Shown in pieces: positions 11,959-25,107 of a stretch of DNA of 64,000 nt. This DNA comes from Neopestalotiopsis rosae (lineage: Eukaryota > Ascomycota > Sordariomycetes > Amphisphaeriales > Sporocadaceae). The stretch covers positions 434,001 to 498,000 of the forward strand of contig JALGAS010000012.1 in NCBI GenBank assembly GCA_023078685.1, read 5' to 3'. A model generated the notes under the pieces. It made no database searches, was not told the DNA's origin, and saw only the letters and a program-made list of their open reading frames with translations. A program made the translations under genes and the position numbers. Every line of letters starts with the position of its first letter. Positions within the stretch are counted from its first letter, which is position 1.

Positions 11959-12555
11959 AACTAGTCTTTCCTTTTTGCTTATGCTAAAAATAATAAATCA
12001 GGAGAGAAAAAAAGGAAGATAATAATTAAAATTGAAAGGAAAATAATAAACGAAAAGAAAACACCAAAGGTTTTTTAAGGGGTGTTATAAGAACAAGGTA
12101 TACTGAGACTTCTGCCAGTTCGGTCTATCTAGCTTGAGACTCATTTTCAATTTGCCATTTCATTCTTCTCGATTCCTGTGATATATTCTGAGCGCATGAA
12201 TTTTGTCTGTCCTTGATACCGCGCGTGCAAGTGCTTTTCAAATGAGCGGCATACACATCCTCGGAATGACCATGTTTTCACCTTGTGTTGATGGATGATA
12301 ATAAAAGCATTGAATGCCTTATGCGTATTTGGGATGAGCACCGAGCTAGGTCGTCAAGGCCTGCGAACCTTCTAAAACATTATGTGGGGCCGGCGCAAGC
12401 ATTGCAGTTGGAGCACGCCAGCACCAGAACCTTAGGCACACTCGAATATATCCTTGCCATCTCCATCACCTGCACTCATTTGAGCAGTCATGATATCAAG
12501 ACGCACACCTTGTGAATCTTGATCAGTCGACATTAGAGTGCGTCAAAGAAAGACA
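11959..12555. other. Intergenic, no gene seen
   Basis: AT-rich stretch near 11990-12060 followed by the promoter side of the rhomboid gene. Only short frames without signatures are present. Confidence 0.6.
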
Positions 12556-13651
12556 ATGCTTTGCTCACATCTAAGTCGACGGGCGCTGCCCCGCCTGACG
12601 TTCCGAGCTCCTCGCGTACCCAGACGGTCAATGGGCACGCAAAGCAATGCTGACCAGTTGTACTCAAGACTGCCGCCCGTCCCGTTACTCAGACCAGTCG
12701 TCTGGTGTGTGGCTGCCGTTGGCACAATCTACTTTGGACTCGCCGCATTCGAGGTCCGCCGAGATGTCAAGAACTACACCAAGTACGGCTTCAAGGCAAA
12801 GCCCGAGTCGTACGACGCGTTGGACGCGGCGATCTACTTCGGCGGCAGACCGCGGCGCCAGCCTCATGAAAACCATCATCGCCAGCAATCCGTCCACGGC
12901 TTCTCACCCTTGGACTTCTGGAACGGCCTCACCGAGACGCAAAAGGTTCTCTACAGCAACATTGCCTTGAACACTGGCATCTTTGCCGCAACCTCTGCAT
13001 CGAGTACACTGGGGAGCTGGTACTTTAGTCACATACCGGTCACTGGGCGCAATTATACCATGCTGACGTCCATGTTTGGACATCTTTCGGGGATGCATCT
13101 CTTGTTCAACATGTACTGTTTATACGTGAGTTTGAATACCCGCCATCATTTCCCTCTTTTGTAGTATCGCAAGCTCACTCAAGGACTCTTCTTTCACTTT
13201 GCAGAACTTTGGGCCAACTCTTGCGCACACGGCCACATTTCAGAATAGCGCACCTCATCTCGCAGCCTTCTACCTATCTGCCGGTATTCTGTCCAGCTTA
13301 GCCGCCCAGATCGAGGCCAAGGTGCCCTCGCGCCGCTTCTGGCGCGGCTCGGGCGCCAGCGGTGCCATCATGGCCTTTATCGGCGTGTTCGGCATGTCTT
13401 TCCCCCACGGACAGATTGGCATCATTCTTCTCCCCGGGTCCGTGGATGCGCAGGTGGCCTTGGGCTTGATCGCGGCGTTTGAGACGTACGGACTCGTCTT
13501 TGGTATCCCTTTTCTGCGTTGGGGACACTCGGTGCACTTGGCGGGCCTGGCCGTTGGCACTGCGTATGCGCACTTTGATGGCAAAGGCAAGATTTGGAAT
13601 GCCACGCGGAGAGCCGCCTTTAACCAGATGCGAAGGGTTGGTATGGTATAA
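12556..13651 (+). CDS. PCP1: Mitochondrial rhomboid protease, Pcp1/Rbd1-type
   Basis: This is an intramembrane serine protease of the inner mitochondrial membrane; in yeast Pcp1 processes Mgm1 and Ccp1. Exons 12556-13125 and 13205-13651 flank a 79-nt intron (GTGAGT...GCAG) and give 338 residues. The start is the ATG opening MLCSHLSRRALPRL, a basic, Ser/Arg-rich mitochondrial presequence. Downstream are an N-terminal membrane helix (VVWCVAAVGTIYFGLAAF), the HLSGMHLLFNMY segment, the catalytic serine in GSGASGAI and the catalytic histidine in WGHSVHLAGLAVG. Together these complete the Ser-His dyad of active rhomboids. The C-terminus is short and basic. The symbol follows the yeast orthologue. 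Confidence 0.92.
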
Positions 13652-14052
13652 CGTGTGGATCTCACGCACATTCAGGACTGGAGGATGATTATGCACCGAT
13701 TCTCATGAGCGCACTTCTTTCCAAGTGTTTGATCAATGAAAATCCATGGTAGCCATTAATACTGAGGCGACAGCCATGTCTCCCCAATCTAGTCGGAGTA
13801 CTAGGCATTCATAGGCACCAAAATCCGCTGGATCATAGGCGCCAGGAATCAATGCCCATCCATGAGGGTATTATATAGTGAGCGCTATGACCATGAATTT
13901 TTTGGTTCTCGTCATTAGTCTTGCGACCTCGAAGTCTTCTCTGACAAGCCTGGCGTCAGGTGATTGTATTGTCGCTACATAATATTAAACATATACAAAG
14001 CACAACCCAATAGTCACGTCCACTCCTGCGAACACAGAACAGGAGCTCAATG
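13652..14052. other. Convergent 3' intergenic region
   Basis: This 400-bp gap separates the stops of the rhomboid gene (+) and the SET gene (-). It should contain both 3' ends. No gene was found. Confidence 0.6.
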
Positions 14053-15778
14053 CTACGGTACAGCGTGTGGTTCCCAGTTCATCCGCCTCTTAGTCCTCAG
14101 CATCCAAGACCAATGCTCCCAGGGGTTTCGGGCCAGGGCTTCCATCTCGCGCACGTCCGAGTGCCCCGGCCCGCCCGACGCCAGCCCGCGCTGGACGGCG
14201 AGGCGGGCGTAGGCGGTGGCGGTCCACGGCTCCCCGGCGCCATTGTGCTCAATGGCCGCGTAGGTGTAGGCCTCGTACAGCATGGTCCACAGCCGCTCCT
14301 GCTCGTACAAGGAGACGAGCAGCTCGGCCATGGACGGCGTGGCCTGCGAGCTGGGGGACCACTCGCGCAGCTGGCGGCGGATCTCTTGGATCTGGTGGAT
14401 GCGCGCGTCCGAGGCGGCCGTCATGTGGCGGTTTTGGGTGCAGGCGCTGCACTACAAGGCCGTGGTGTTAGTGTCTTGGACCGAGTAATTTGCTTCTTTA
14501 TGATACGTCTCGACATATTCTTGATATGAGTCTAAATGGATCCCAACGCGAAACTGTACTCACTGAACAAGGGAAGTGCCACGAGTTGTCGAGGCGATCG
14601 AGCCTGTCTTGCCGCGTCTGAATCGGACTGGATATACTGATTAGCATTCGCCGTTTTCCAAACACATGCATCTCAAAACATACTCTATATATGATATCGT
14701 AATCTCCTCACCCGCGGCAATCGGGCGTGCAGCATGAACATGCTGCGCAAATGTCGTAGGATCGAAATAGTACTCGGCATTTGGCCGGCAGTCATGGTTC
14801 ATGCGCGAAACTAGACGCCAATCAGCATACACAAATCTCTTCCAATCTCGCGCCGGCCGCGCTTTTGCAACACGAGAACTCACTTTCCGGGAATACGGTG
14901 TAAAAATTCTCATCATTCTCCTCCTCGCCTCTCCTGGGCACGATGCCACCAAGCGGTATATCAAACGAATTAGTAAGGATAATCTTGGAGACCCTCTCGG
15001 CATGATCGGCAAAGTCGTCGTCGTGCGTCGACAGCCCCAGGAAGATATCGCGGTGGCCGTCGGACAGCCCCGCGACCGCGGCGACCTGCAGCGCCCACAG
15101 CTCGGCGGCGTCGGCCACGCCCGTGAACACGTCGTAGTCGATCATGACCGAGGGCGTCGCGCTCATGATGTGGTCGCCGGCCTCGAGGCTGCGCCGCGCC
15201 ACCAGCCCCTTGCCCTTGCCGGGGACGTCTTGGACTCGCCAGAGCGGGCTGCTGCTTTCCTCCTTGCCCGCGCTGAGGGGCATGTCGTGCTCTGTTCCCC
15301 CTTCTTCCGCCAAAGAGGCAAAGGCTGCGGACTTGGCAATGGCGATAGCCCTTTGCGCCGACGTCATGATGCTGATGCCGCGCCCCGAGGCGAATCCCGG
15401 GTGCGAGTATACGCAGTACGCCCTCGTGCCGTTGGGCGCGCACGGGTTGGAGATGGGCCAGAGCCGTGATGCCTCTTCTTGAATGGCGGCTTCGTCTTCC
15501 TCGCCCGACGGTCCCGGAGACAGGGCTTCTGCCCCTCCGTATTTGGCGCCGTTCTCACCACCACCGTCTTCGTATTGCTGGCCGACGTCGTGGTGGTCAT
15601 CGACACCACCCAGACCGCACCATCCACCATTGCGTGCGCCTTGCAAGAGCAGGTCGTCGGTCCGGCTGAAGCTGTGATAGTCCTCTGCGAGACTTGTGAA
15701 TGCGTGGTCCTTTGCCGCCCTTGCGCTACTGCCCGCGGCGTGTAATACGCCCAACACCGGCAATAGCTTCATTCTCAT
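14053..15778 (-). CDS. SET-domain protein, fungal SMYD/Set5-like
   Basis: Putative protein lysine methyltransferase. Four exons keep phase: 15778-14884, 14810-14684, 14636-14564 and 14451-14053 (497 residues). All donors are GTGAGT or GTATGT. The SET start is visible in GKGKGLVARRSLEAGDHIM. The core motif is SRMNHDCRPNAEYYF (NHxCxPN), then GEEITISYIDISSP, followed by a post-SET-like cysteine cluster (FPCSCSACTQNRHM) that could bind zinc. The C-terminus is an alpha-helical region ending NPWEHWSWM. The chosen ATG gives a hydrophobic start, MRMKLLPVLGVLHAAG, which looks like a signal peptide and is odd for a methyltransferase; the other possible start is the ATG two codons later. Targets are unknown. 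Confidence 0.85.
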
Positions 15779-17224
15779 TTTTCGATCCTCAAGTCTTTCC
15801 TTGCCCACTTCTCGTTTGTTTTCAATCGCCCAAAAGCACACGAGTCGAGTAAAATTACGCAACTGTGAGTCCAAGGTGACATCTCCCAACCATGGCTCTC
15901 TTTTGTTTCCCGCACTTTAGGAGATTCAGGTCATCTCAGTTTAGGATAAATGTGAAAGAGAGGAACGCCTTTGCCCGAAAAGGGATCCTCGGAACCTTGC
16001 CCAAGCAAGTTTTGGGCAGGGGGTTTTTTCCACGACCCCCCGATCTTCCCCCAGTTTCAAACATTCATCAGCCATGGAAAGACAGGTTACTTGTGTGTTT
16101 GCTTATGTGGTCAATCATATAACAGAGATCAGTGCTTCCGATCGAGACGACGCAGCGCTTTGGTGATTGAATAAAGTCCACTCAGAGCTAAGAGTTGGAG
16201 TTGGTTACAAAGGGTGGGGGACTTTTCATGGCCAGTATCAGATGTGTCACAGCGGGGGGTTTGGCGCAGCTTCAGTGAAGAGTCTCTTGGCGCGGCAGCG
16301 AGTACGTACCTAGAATTGGTGAACCGGATTACGGTATGGCGTCGCTGAATTTGTTCATGATTGCGAGCAAGTCATTACCGCAATAATATATTATTCCAAT
16401 CATATGTGCATAAAGGCAATTGAACTCAAAATTCCATGCTTACGAATAAATGCTACCCCAAAACTAATGTATTCTGCCGGTCTTGATTGCAATTGTTCAT
16501 TCCCCCCTGTGGCTGTGTTCTATACTCCCCTGCCCAAGCTTGCACCTCACTCTATTTAGTGGGGGACTGGCCTGACTGGTTCGGACTATAGCAGGGGATG
16601 CGACGGGGAGTGCATGAGATGAAACGAATTCCCCTTTAATGCGAATTGGGATGAACATGCAAGCATTGTGCAACTTTGCCTTCTTGCATTCAGTAAACTT
16701 CAATCATCACACTGTCAAACTGGATATGCTTTTGAGGATGGAATAAAAATAAATTCTTATGATTGTTTTCATTCAACATAACGGTTCATGGATCATCAGA
16801 CTACTTTTTATGAAAGATCCACCATCTCAGACCAGGAGGTAAATGGCTGGCTTTTTGCCGTCTCCAGGATAGCCTCTCTCTTAGGCTCCTCTCGCCCTAT
16901 ACAAAAGAAAGGGTATAAATTCCAAAATAATGCTCGCTTTCCAATATTGGCCAAGCATCAATCGATGTTCCCGTCGAGTGTGAACACCGTCGCCTCCCTT
17001 TTTATGCAAGAAAAAATAAATGTGCCTTGCGCCCGTGTAAATGCTAATTCGTGTCGCCCATCACCACCGAGGTGCGTTTGTATGGCCCAAGCTGTTTCTT
17101 GTCCCGATGCCTCCCAAATCTATACCCAAGGACAGTATCGAAAATAGAAAAATGTTGTGTTGGAAAAGGTCGAGGCCAAGGCCAAGAAAAGTGAAGTGAA
17201 GTTTATAGAGCCGAGTCAAAAGAC
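15779..17224. other. Intergenic region
   Basis: Promoter side of the SET gene and 3' flank of the CBM48-like gene. I see no exon series, domain or RNA gene in the 1.4 kb. Confidence 0.6.
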
Positions 17225-19649
17225 TTAGATTGCCCGGGCAATCCAGTTGAGCTCGCTCACGAGGTCGTCGAAACCGGCGTCAATGCCCTTGACCGATAGC
17301 AGAGAGGATGAGTTCATTTCTTGTTCATCTTCAACAGGTAGGCTCTTGTGACCGACCATGCCAGAGTCGGGCAGGCTGTAGGCCGTCAGCGACGCCTGGC
17401 GGAAACGCTCTGCGGGGACGCCGGAGATCCTCTTGTCGTCCTCGGGCAGGTCGTCGAAAAACGAGAAGCCGTGGTCGACGGGCGTCAGGTCCTCAAAGAA
17501 GGAAAAGTTGTTGTTGTGAGGAGAATCAAAGGACGATTGCGGTGAGATTGGAGAGGGAGCTGCCGACGATGTCGTCAGGCAGGGGAGGCGGGGTGGTGGT
17601 ACATCCAATTTGACGCTGGCAATGGAGCCGCGTCGTAGGTCTTCCAGCGCAGAGTCATCTCTACATTGGGGTTTGGTGAGCTCGTGGATCATGTCTGGGA
17701 TCATGGGGCTCGAGGCCATCCTTTTCAGTCCCGCCATTGAGGGGGAGGACTGAGTCCGTTTGAATGGAGGTGGTGAGAGAGCGTTGTAGGATGCATGCTC
17801 TGACGTGGCAGAAGTAGCAAAGTTATCATCGTCTTCATTCTCCTCTGCAATGTCGTCGGGAATGATGAGTTTCTGTGAGTGAAGGACTGGTGACTGTACT
17901 ACTGGCTTGTTGTCCAGCAGGAATCGGCGAAGCGACTCTGGCGACATGTCGCGCGAGCGAGAGCCCTCGGATGGTGTGGTGCTCCTTGTGCCTTCGTCTG
18001 GTCTCTGCGTGCTGACAGTGGACGATACAAAGTCTTCTGAATCAACACTCTCCGGAGTCCAACCGCGATCGCTGGACCGACTCGAAGGCCGCAAGCCAAA
18101 GAGCCGTTTAGCTTTGCCCGTCCAACCAGGTGCCGGTGCAGGTGATAATGAGCGCGTCGATGACTTGTGGTTGAGCCGAATGCCGGCAGAGGTGCCGCGT
18201 CTCGGGCCAAATGTGAGCGGCGCCGTTGGAGCAGGCCGCGGCGTGATATACTTGTCCTGGGGATCCATGGTCTTGAAGTCGGTTGGACGTAATGAGTTCA
18301 TTGATGCACTCCGTGACCTCTTGAGTTTTTGTTCTTCAGGAACGTCGAGGATGTTGACCTGCTGACCTGGGAGGTAGGGGCAGCGAGTTGTAAAGGGCTC
18401 CGATGGGTTAAATTCCTCAGATGTTCCATCGAATTCGTAATAGTAGTAGTACCTCTCCCCCATGGATAGGCCGCGGCTAGGACTGCGCTTTGGTTCGCTG
18501 CCCTGAGTGGTGGTCTTGTCTTGGAATCCGTAACAGCCACGCCACTGACCGTGGCCACGTTTGCAGTCTCGTACCATGTCGTAACGCACTTTGAAGTTAT
18601 CCCAAGAACCCAAAAGCTGGACAGACTTTACTCCAGGATTGGTCTGACTGGAGAGAAGGCAATGGAGTTAGTCTTATGTTATTCTAGGGTCCAAAAAAAG
18701 AATGGAAAACAATGGAGAACAATTAGGTAGGCAAGGCAAGTGGACTTAAAGGGCAACCTGCCCCGAGCTTGACTATGTGGTAATCACCGTAAAAAGCCAA
18801 ATATGAAATGACCCGGCAGCTGCTGACAATGGCAAAAAAGAAACAAGGGGATCGACGACGAGGGACACCGGTTCCCCAGTTTCTGGGTGACAGGGACCAG
18901 CAGCCTTTCTTTTCTCGCTGCCCTTTTGGTTCATACTACAACAGTATTGGCCATGGGGGTCAAGTGGTCACACGCCCGCAACCAGCTGAGCGCATCACCA
19001 GTTCGTCCCTAGCGACGCGCCCGTGTGTTTAAACGAGGATTGTGTCTCGCGGTGTGGCAGGACAGGGCCAGAAGGGCAGGGGTATATGCAGAAAAAGGAA
19101 AAAGAAGGAAAGAAATTCCAGAAGCATGGATATGGGTAGAGTCGAACCTTGGCGCAAGCTTCCCGCTTGGGGATGTAAGACCTTTTTTTTGAGACGTTGC
19201 TTATTGCCTAGGGCCTAAATGGCTGTAATTGGCAATGAAGAGGAAGAGAGCGCCGAGAGAGCCTCGAAATGTTCCGTACGGCCTGGCCCTATTTGGGAAT
19301 GATGATGACAAGGAGGCGCAGAGCAGGAATTCGTTAAAGAAGAACTGGAGCAAATACTCCAAAAGAAAGGGTTTGCATGAAAAAGAAAGACGAGTGTAAT
19401 AGATAGAGGAGAATGCTAAGATACAGGGATCATGGGGGCATAGAAGCCAATAAGGGAATGCAGGAACGAGTGTGTAGAAGAAAGGCACCAGGCTTTTTTA
19501 GGGAAAAAGAAAGATTCTTGGGCAATTCCAATCAAGCAAAAAAAGCAAGAATAAAGTAGGTAACAAATGTTTGAGACTCACAGAATAAAAGTAAAGAGGG
19601 TCGTGTCTGGTTCCAGGGCCAGGTCTTGCCAGGAGTCTTGTCTCGCCAT
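17225..19649 (-). CDS. Fungal protein with AMPK/CBM48-like (glycogen-binding-type) E-set domain and a disordered C-terminus
   Basis: I rebuilt this as two exons, 19649-19582 and 18647-17225, with an unusually long 934-nt intron (GTGAGT donor, CTAAC branch, CCAG acceptor). The phases match (68 nt, then 1 nt plus 474 codons), and the joint reads TTLFTFILQTNPGVKSVQLL, completing the first beta strands of the domain. The product is 496 residues. Residues about 15-110 hold LLGSWDNFKVRYDM, GQWRGCYGF and YYYYYEFDG, the pattern of AMPK-beta/CBM48-type early sets, and end in CPYLPGQQVNIL. The rest is Ser/Pro-rich, probably disordered, with phosphorylation-like SP/TP sites and a conserved-looking tail, FDDLVSELNWIARAI. 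Carbohydrate binding is not assured; no catalytic motif exists. The first exon is an inference. Confidence 0.75.
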
Positions 19650-22600
19650 GACGGCAGAGAGAGAGAGTTTGTCTGAATATATGGTTCCCTTGTGACAGGC
19701 CCCCAGAGAGAGGGTAAAATGGTAGGGGTGGTCGTATGGCCCGTTGAGAAATGGATGGGCCAGTATGGGCAAGGCAACGGGGGAACCCCTGGTCGGGAAT
19801 TCCAGCGGTGCAGCAGTGCAGTGCAGTGCCAAAGAGTGCACTGTTCGTTCTGAATACACGAATAGCAGCGAATAGCCGCGCTGCCACACACACACAATCT
19901 CTTCCTTTCCTTCTTTAGATAGTACACTGAGACCAACTCCCCTGACGTGTTGACATGTTTCAACAGTTTGCAGCGAACGCACATACAAACACAGACACCC
20001 CAGTCTTAATTCTGTTCGCCTTTTTTTCTCTTCCCCAGGGTTAGAAGGGGAAAAAACGGTTTTAGGGACTGGTTTGACCAATGACGGGACTAGGCTGATG
20101 GGCCAAGTGCCGCTGCGTGGGTGATTTGCGTGTCTGCGGAAGCGCCGAGATGATGCTTCAAGCAGGCGGCCGGGTTTGTCGGGCGCTTAGAGCTCCTGGC
20201 GCCCGGGGGTTCCTTGGGCGAATGAGGAGCCCGAAATCAATCGCCTGTGTCCGAACTGGGCTGTTTTTACCAGCGGCCAGCCAGCCTACACCTTTTCAGG
20301 GGTTGGGGTTGCTTTTGGTCTGTCTTGTCAATTCAACCAGCAGCAGAAATGTGCCCAGGTGGCAGAGCGAGCCCGAGACGGTGGGACGGCGCCAAAACTG
20401 GTCCGTCGCTGGGTGGAATTAATGTGTACGACGGCAAATAATAAAAACCGATTCTTGGTTCAAAGAGTATTGTGAGCGACAGTGTCTCGTCTTGAGACGG
20501 GGAAATTGGATGCGTCAAGCGAGATGCCGGTCGAGGAAAGCAAAGTTTGGAGCTTGTCTGACCTTTTTTTGTCTGCCGGATTGGAGGATTAAGAAAACCC
20601 AAGATCAGATAAAGGGAAAAAAGAAAGGATGATTGGGAATTGAGCTGAGGTCAGCTTATTAGTACATATGTACCAAGCCAGCCAAAAGACGACCAACAGG
20701 CTCGAAACTAATATGGCCGGGACATGATACAATTAATATTTAAGCTCGCTGTAAACGATGCAGGAAAAGAGACGATCGGGGCACCACTAGGAATAGTAGG
20801 ATCCAATAGCTTGGGCTGAAGGCTCCTCAAGGCTCCTCAGAGCTCCTCAACGGCGGGCTAAGGAAGCTTCTAAAACATGGCCCTAATATTGCAATGGAGC
20901 TCGTCTGAGATGTCGGATTGGCTGTTGACGGAGCCTCATCAGCTGAAAGCACTGAGAGTTTGCTAATGGCGTGAAGGGTTGATTGGTTCTTGATGCTTTT
21001 TGCCGTGGTCCTCAGTCTTTTGGCAGCGCAGTGGAGCGAGTGCTCATTTCCTAAAACAGAGGGCCCTGGGTTTGTGCCTGGGGAATATCTAAAGATCTTG
21101 ATTGATCTGATGTCGCAAGATCTCCATCATCTGTATGTGATCGATCTTTTTCTTCTTCTCTTTATTCCGGCCGGTGAATAGCTCGGGCACCGGCTGGGCA
21201 AGAATGAAGCTGGCAATTACTGTAGTAAGAAGATGACGAGGGAAAAGCAAGCAAGTAATAGAACTCAGCCCCGGTTCAAGACTTGGGATACCGGGGGTTC
21301 ATCATGTTTGTTGCAGAAGGAGAAAGAAGAAGAAATGACGACAGATCATGTCTCCTGTCTGCCATGCATGAACGAATGGGTTGTACGACGATTTCGGAAG
21401 AGATTGGGCGTGACTTTGTGATGGTGCACTCATTCATTCAAGTCCAAACCAATATTCGTAGGCATGGCGATGAATGCGACACAAGCAGGTCGTCGAATCC
21501 GGACCTTGACAATGGCCAACGAGGGTATACGACATGTCCGGCAGCACATCTCATTGCATGCATATTGTTGCCCATCACATATCCGACTTTTTTGGTGGTG
21601 TCTTGAAAGACATTCATGCAAATCAGGTATAGGAGCAGCACAATTGCCCCGACTATGCGTTATGTTATCGTGGGTACCCGGAGAGCTGGGAAAGGTTTGC
21701 GATAGTTTGACCCGGTCCAACCATCAACTACATGTGCATTACCACCCCAGTCCACGCCCCCAGCACTGCCTGAGTAGATCTTCCACGTTTGGGGGTCACA
21801 AGATAGCTGAACGCACGCCAAGTATTGGACGAAAGACAGCTGCAGCTACTATGTACAGCTTCCAGCCAAGCGGAGACGCAGCAAACCTGCGTGACGAAAG
21901 CAGAACTGAGCTGCATCGCTTAGTAGGCTGAAAAGATGGCGCTATCGAATGGGCAGATGCAGCGTCCGTGGACAGTTCAACCAATAGCAGCCCACATTGG
22001 CCACGAGATAGTCCAAATCATGCTTTTTCCTATTTCTGGGACCAAGCGCAGTTTACTTTTCCTGACATGTTTGCTTGCATTCAGTCTGTTGGCGATGACG
22101 GGCCCAGGCGCGTGCTCTAGACGAAGCCAGACGAGCCAGAGAGAGAGAAAGAGAGTTTTGGCCGAACGCGTGGAAAAAGTCTGAAACAGCTCAATCAGCC
22201 TGCCAAGATTGGTCTGGCCTGTCCCATACACTGGCCTGGGTCATTCACGGGCAATTCCCGCTGCTTCGGGCTACTCGGGCTACGAGACTTTTCCTGTCTT
22301 CCCAGCCATTCTTCTGGTATGCTTCTAAAGCACTCTCTTCCTCGTCGCTAATCGGACCGTGAAGACACGAGTTGCCGTGATTCCGGCAGGCCGTGATGCC
22401 GGGTGGAATAGCAACAGAAGGAATGGAACAAGAAAAGTCGATCATGACGATGTCAGATCTGATGAATGCAGTCATCGGGTTGTCATAGTTTCAAGTTTAC
22501 AGGGCACCAAACCCGGTTTCGCAGGGCTTTCGTCTCTATGAGATCCGAGATGCACTCCAGTCTGGGTCCTGGTCCAGAGTGAGGGACCCCCAGAGGTTGC

Positions 22601-25107
22601 CAGGTTGCGGGCCGCCAGGGTTCTGCCATGGGCCAATTACCAAGGACCCTGAACGCCAAGGATCACTAGATATTCCGCAACTCGGTATATTGCGATTGGT
22701 CGCTCAGAAATATATTTGGCATGGGTCTGAGCTCGCTAGCAGCTAGCCAGCTAGGTAACTTTTAGGAGGCCAAAGAGGGCACAATCAAAATGAAGCCGGC
22801 TTGTCATGATTTGCAGATGCCATTCCATCGCAGAACTCTATGGGAGGGACAAAGGAATCATCGTCAACTCGGCAGTCGGCCAATTGTGTCTCTCAGATGA
22901 ACCACCCCCATTCATTGGTCGCTCGTATATGAATAGACTACTTCATGATAGATATCTGCATTCTTATCTTGAATGGGCTAGAGGTGGTTTCAATCTGCTA
23001 CTGTCCATCTGCAAGCAATGTGCCTGACATTGACAGAAGCGAGATCTTCAGCAGGGGAAAATGAGCAGAGCTGCGCCCATCTCGTTGCTTTTTTTGCGCC
23101 GCGCTGGAAGTTTGTATGCAATGCATCTGTACAGAGTATTTGCATCTGCATGAATGCTGGTTACGAACTGCTCCCACCCAGCAGCATTAAGGTTCCCTCA
23201 TCTTGTGGTGGTTCAATCTGCCCCCATCTTTGGGAGATCCCTCATTTAACCTAGATTCCACGCTGCAAGAAACCTCCCCAAGGCAACAGGGAATTGCTTC
23301 GCCGACCACATCGCATTGAAATTGAATGAACAACTCGTACGTGCGTACGTCCATCATCCTGACATCAATAATAATAATCACGATACGGACGGCTGTAAGA
23401 ACTGTCGGTAACCGAGAAGCAATTACTTTCTGCCCATCTCTGGTCAAGGCAATATGACCGAGACGGATACCAATCGTTTGTGCACCGTGAAGCGAAACGC
23501 CTCAGCCGGCTCTCGAGTATCACCACCGGTCGGCCGAAGCCGCCCTGCCACAATTGCACCACAGTCGGGAAACAATTTGTTGACACTTGCCCGAGATTCA
23601 AAGGCTCTCCCTCACCTTCCTCCCAGCTTACGTTGCTGTGGCTTTCCTTCCAGCGTAGTACCCGATGGCTGTTGTGGAACGGGCTGAAAGAACAGGGCCC
23701 CTCTGGGCCCATGCATCAATTACTAACAGTACCATTATCCATAATGGGGCTCACGCTAGATTGCGTAGAGGAGGAGCTTGGGGGAGGACCAGCTCCGGTT
23801 TTACTGTCCACCCCAGAAATTGAGGCTGGCTCAAGTCTGCTGGGCTGAAACGTCCAAAGAAGTGATCTTGCTGCTAATCTCGAAATCGCCCGCTTTCGGA
23901 AAATTCTTTTCTAGCACAAGGGTTTCGTCATGTCCGATTTGCCATACCCTTCTGTGATGGCATTTTGAACAAAGTGGGGGTTTTTCTCTCTCCTTTGGCA
24001 AACAGTAAGCATGGTACTGATTAGCTGCTGGGTATGGTGCGAGGTTATCGGATTCTGTCGTCGGTGAGATTTGATGCGTTTGCTTCCCTGGCGATCGGCA
24101 TATACTATGTGCTACACAGTACAGATTCCAGAACTACCAGCTACATGGGACGGTTTTCCACTACTACTGACACTTTTTCAGTGGAGCCCTCTATTCCCTG
24201 GACGAACCCATCCATACCAAACTTTACCACTCAGCCGGATACCGTACATCGTACATTGTCCAATTAAATGGGGGAAAAGAAATATAACGAGATGAACAGA
24301 GATCTACAACAGATTCCCTCATACGATTGAGTTGCTGCCCTGAAAGGCAAAGCAAAGCAAAGCAAACCGAACACACAAAGTACGACCCACGTTCGACCGT
24401 GAACTTTTTTCCACGCATGCACACAAATCATGGCAAAAAGAAAATGTAAAACCGAAACATATCAGGTACTATGCATATCGTGTGCGTGTATGTGTGCACC
24501 ACTCCTGCCGCTGCAAGTTTCGGCACAATGCACGCCCTGTGAACCACTCTCGCGGGATGTCTGCATCCCTTTCCCTTCTTCCCACGCTGTATGGGACTTC
24601 TACATGGTACGTGGTAGTCAAAGTAAGCTCCGACGATTGCACGCATTGCATGAATTTGCATGAATCGCAATATGCCGAAGACTAAGGAGAGCACAATGCA
24701 CAGTCGGAGGAAAAATGCAAGCAAGCACGCAGCCCAGACTGGTCTGGGTGCCTTGTTCATCATCGTGACAAGAGACTCGCGTTATCCCTGGGGTGGCCTC
24801 GGAGATTTTTTCTTTGGATCTTCAGTAGATCATTGGGCTGTATCTGTCGAAGAGAGGAAAGCGATTATCCCTATAAGGAAAATGGTCCATACCCTCGGAT
24901 CGATGCCCCCATGTCATTATCAAAAACCCACACCCATCTTTGTCCAGCTGGTTCTGCTTCACCTATTGGCTCCTTCCATACCAGCTGAACAGCCTTGATA
25001 TGGAATCTAGATAGTTCATCCTCCACATGAGGCGCTGCGTCGTCTCTTTTTTCTCTCGCTCGACATTCGTCTTTATACGATCAAGTATCTTCCTCTCAAA
25101 AAGAATC
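19650..25107. other. Gene-poor 5.4-kb region
   Basis: The right-hand part is the 3' flank of the ceramidase gene and the left part the 5' side of the CBM48-like gene, whose minus strand is pyrimidine-rich, as in long fungal leaders. Small low-complexity blocks occur at 20820-20850 (three copies of a ggctcctcaa-like unit) and 24345-24366 (gcaaa units). Many short frames exist on both strands, but none has a recognisable domain or a matching exon partner. A long non-coding transcript cannot be excluded. Confidence 0.5.

Noticed and set aside
19498..20081. Three overlapping minus-strand frames of 130-167 codons
   Set aside because: They start at non-ATG codons and differ in frame. Only the short ATG stretch at 19649-19582 has a splice donor and matches the downstream exon.
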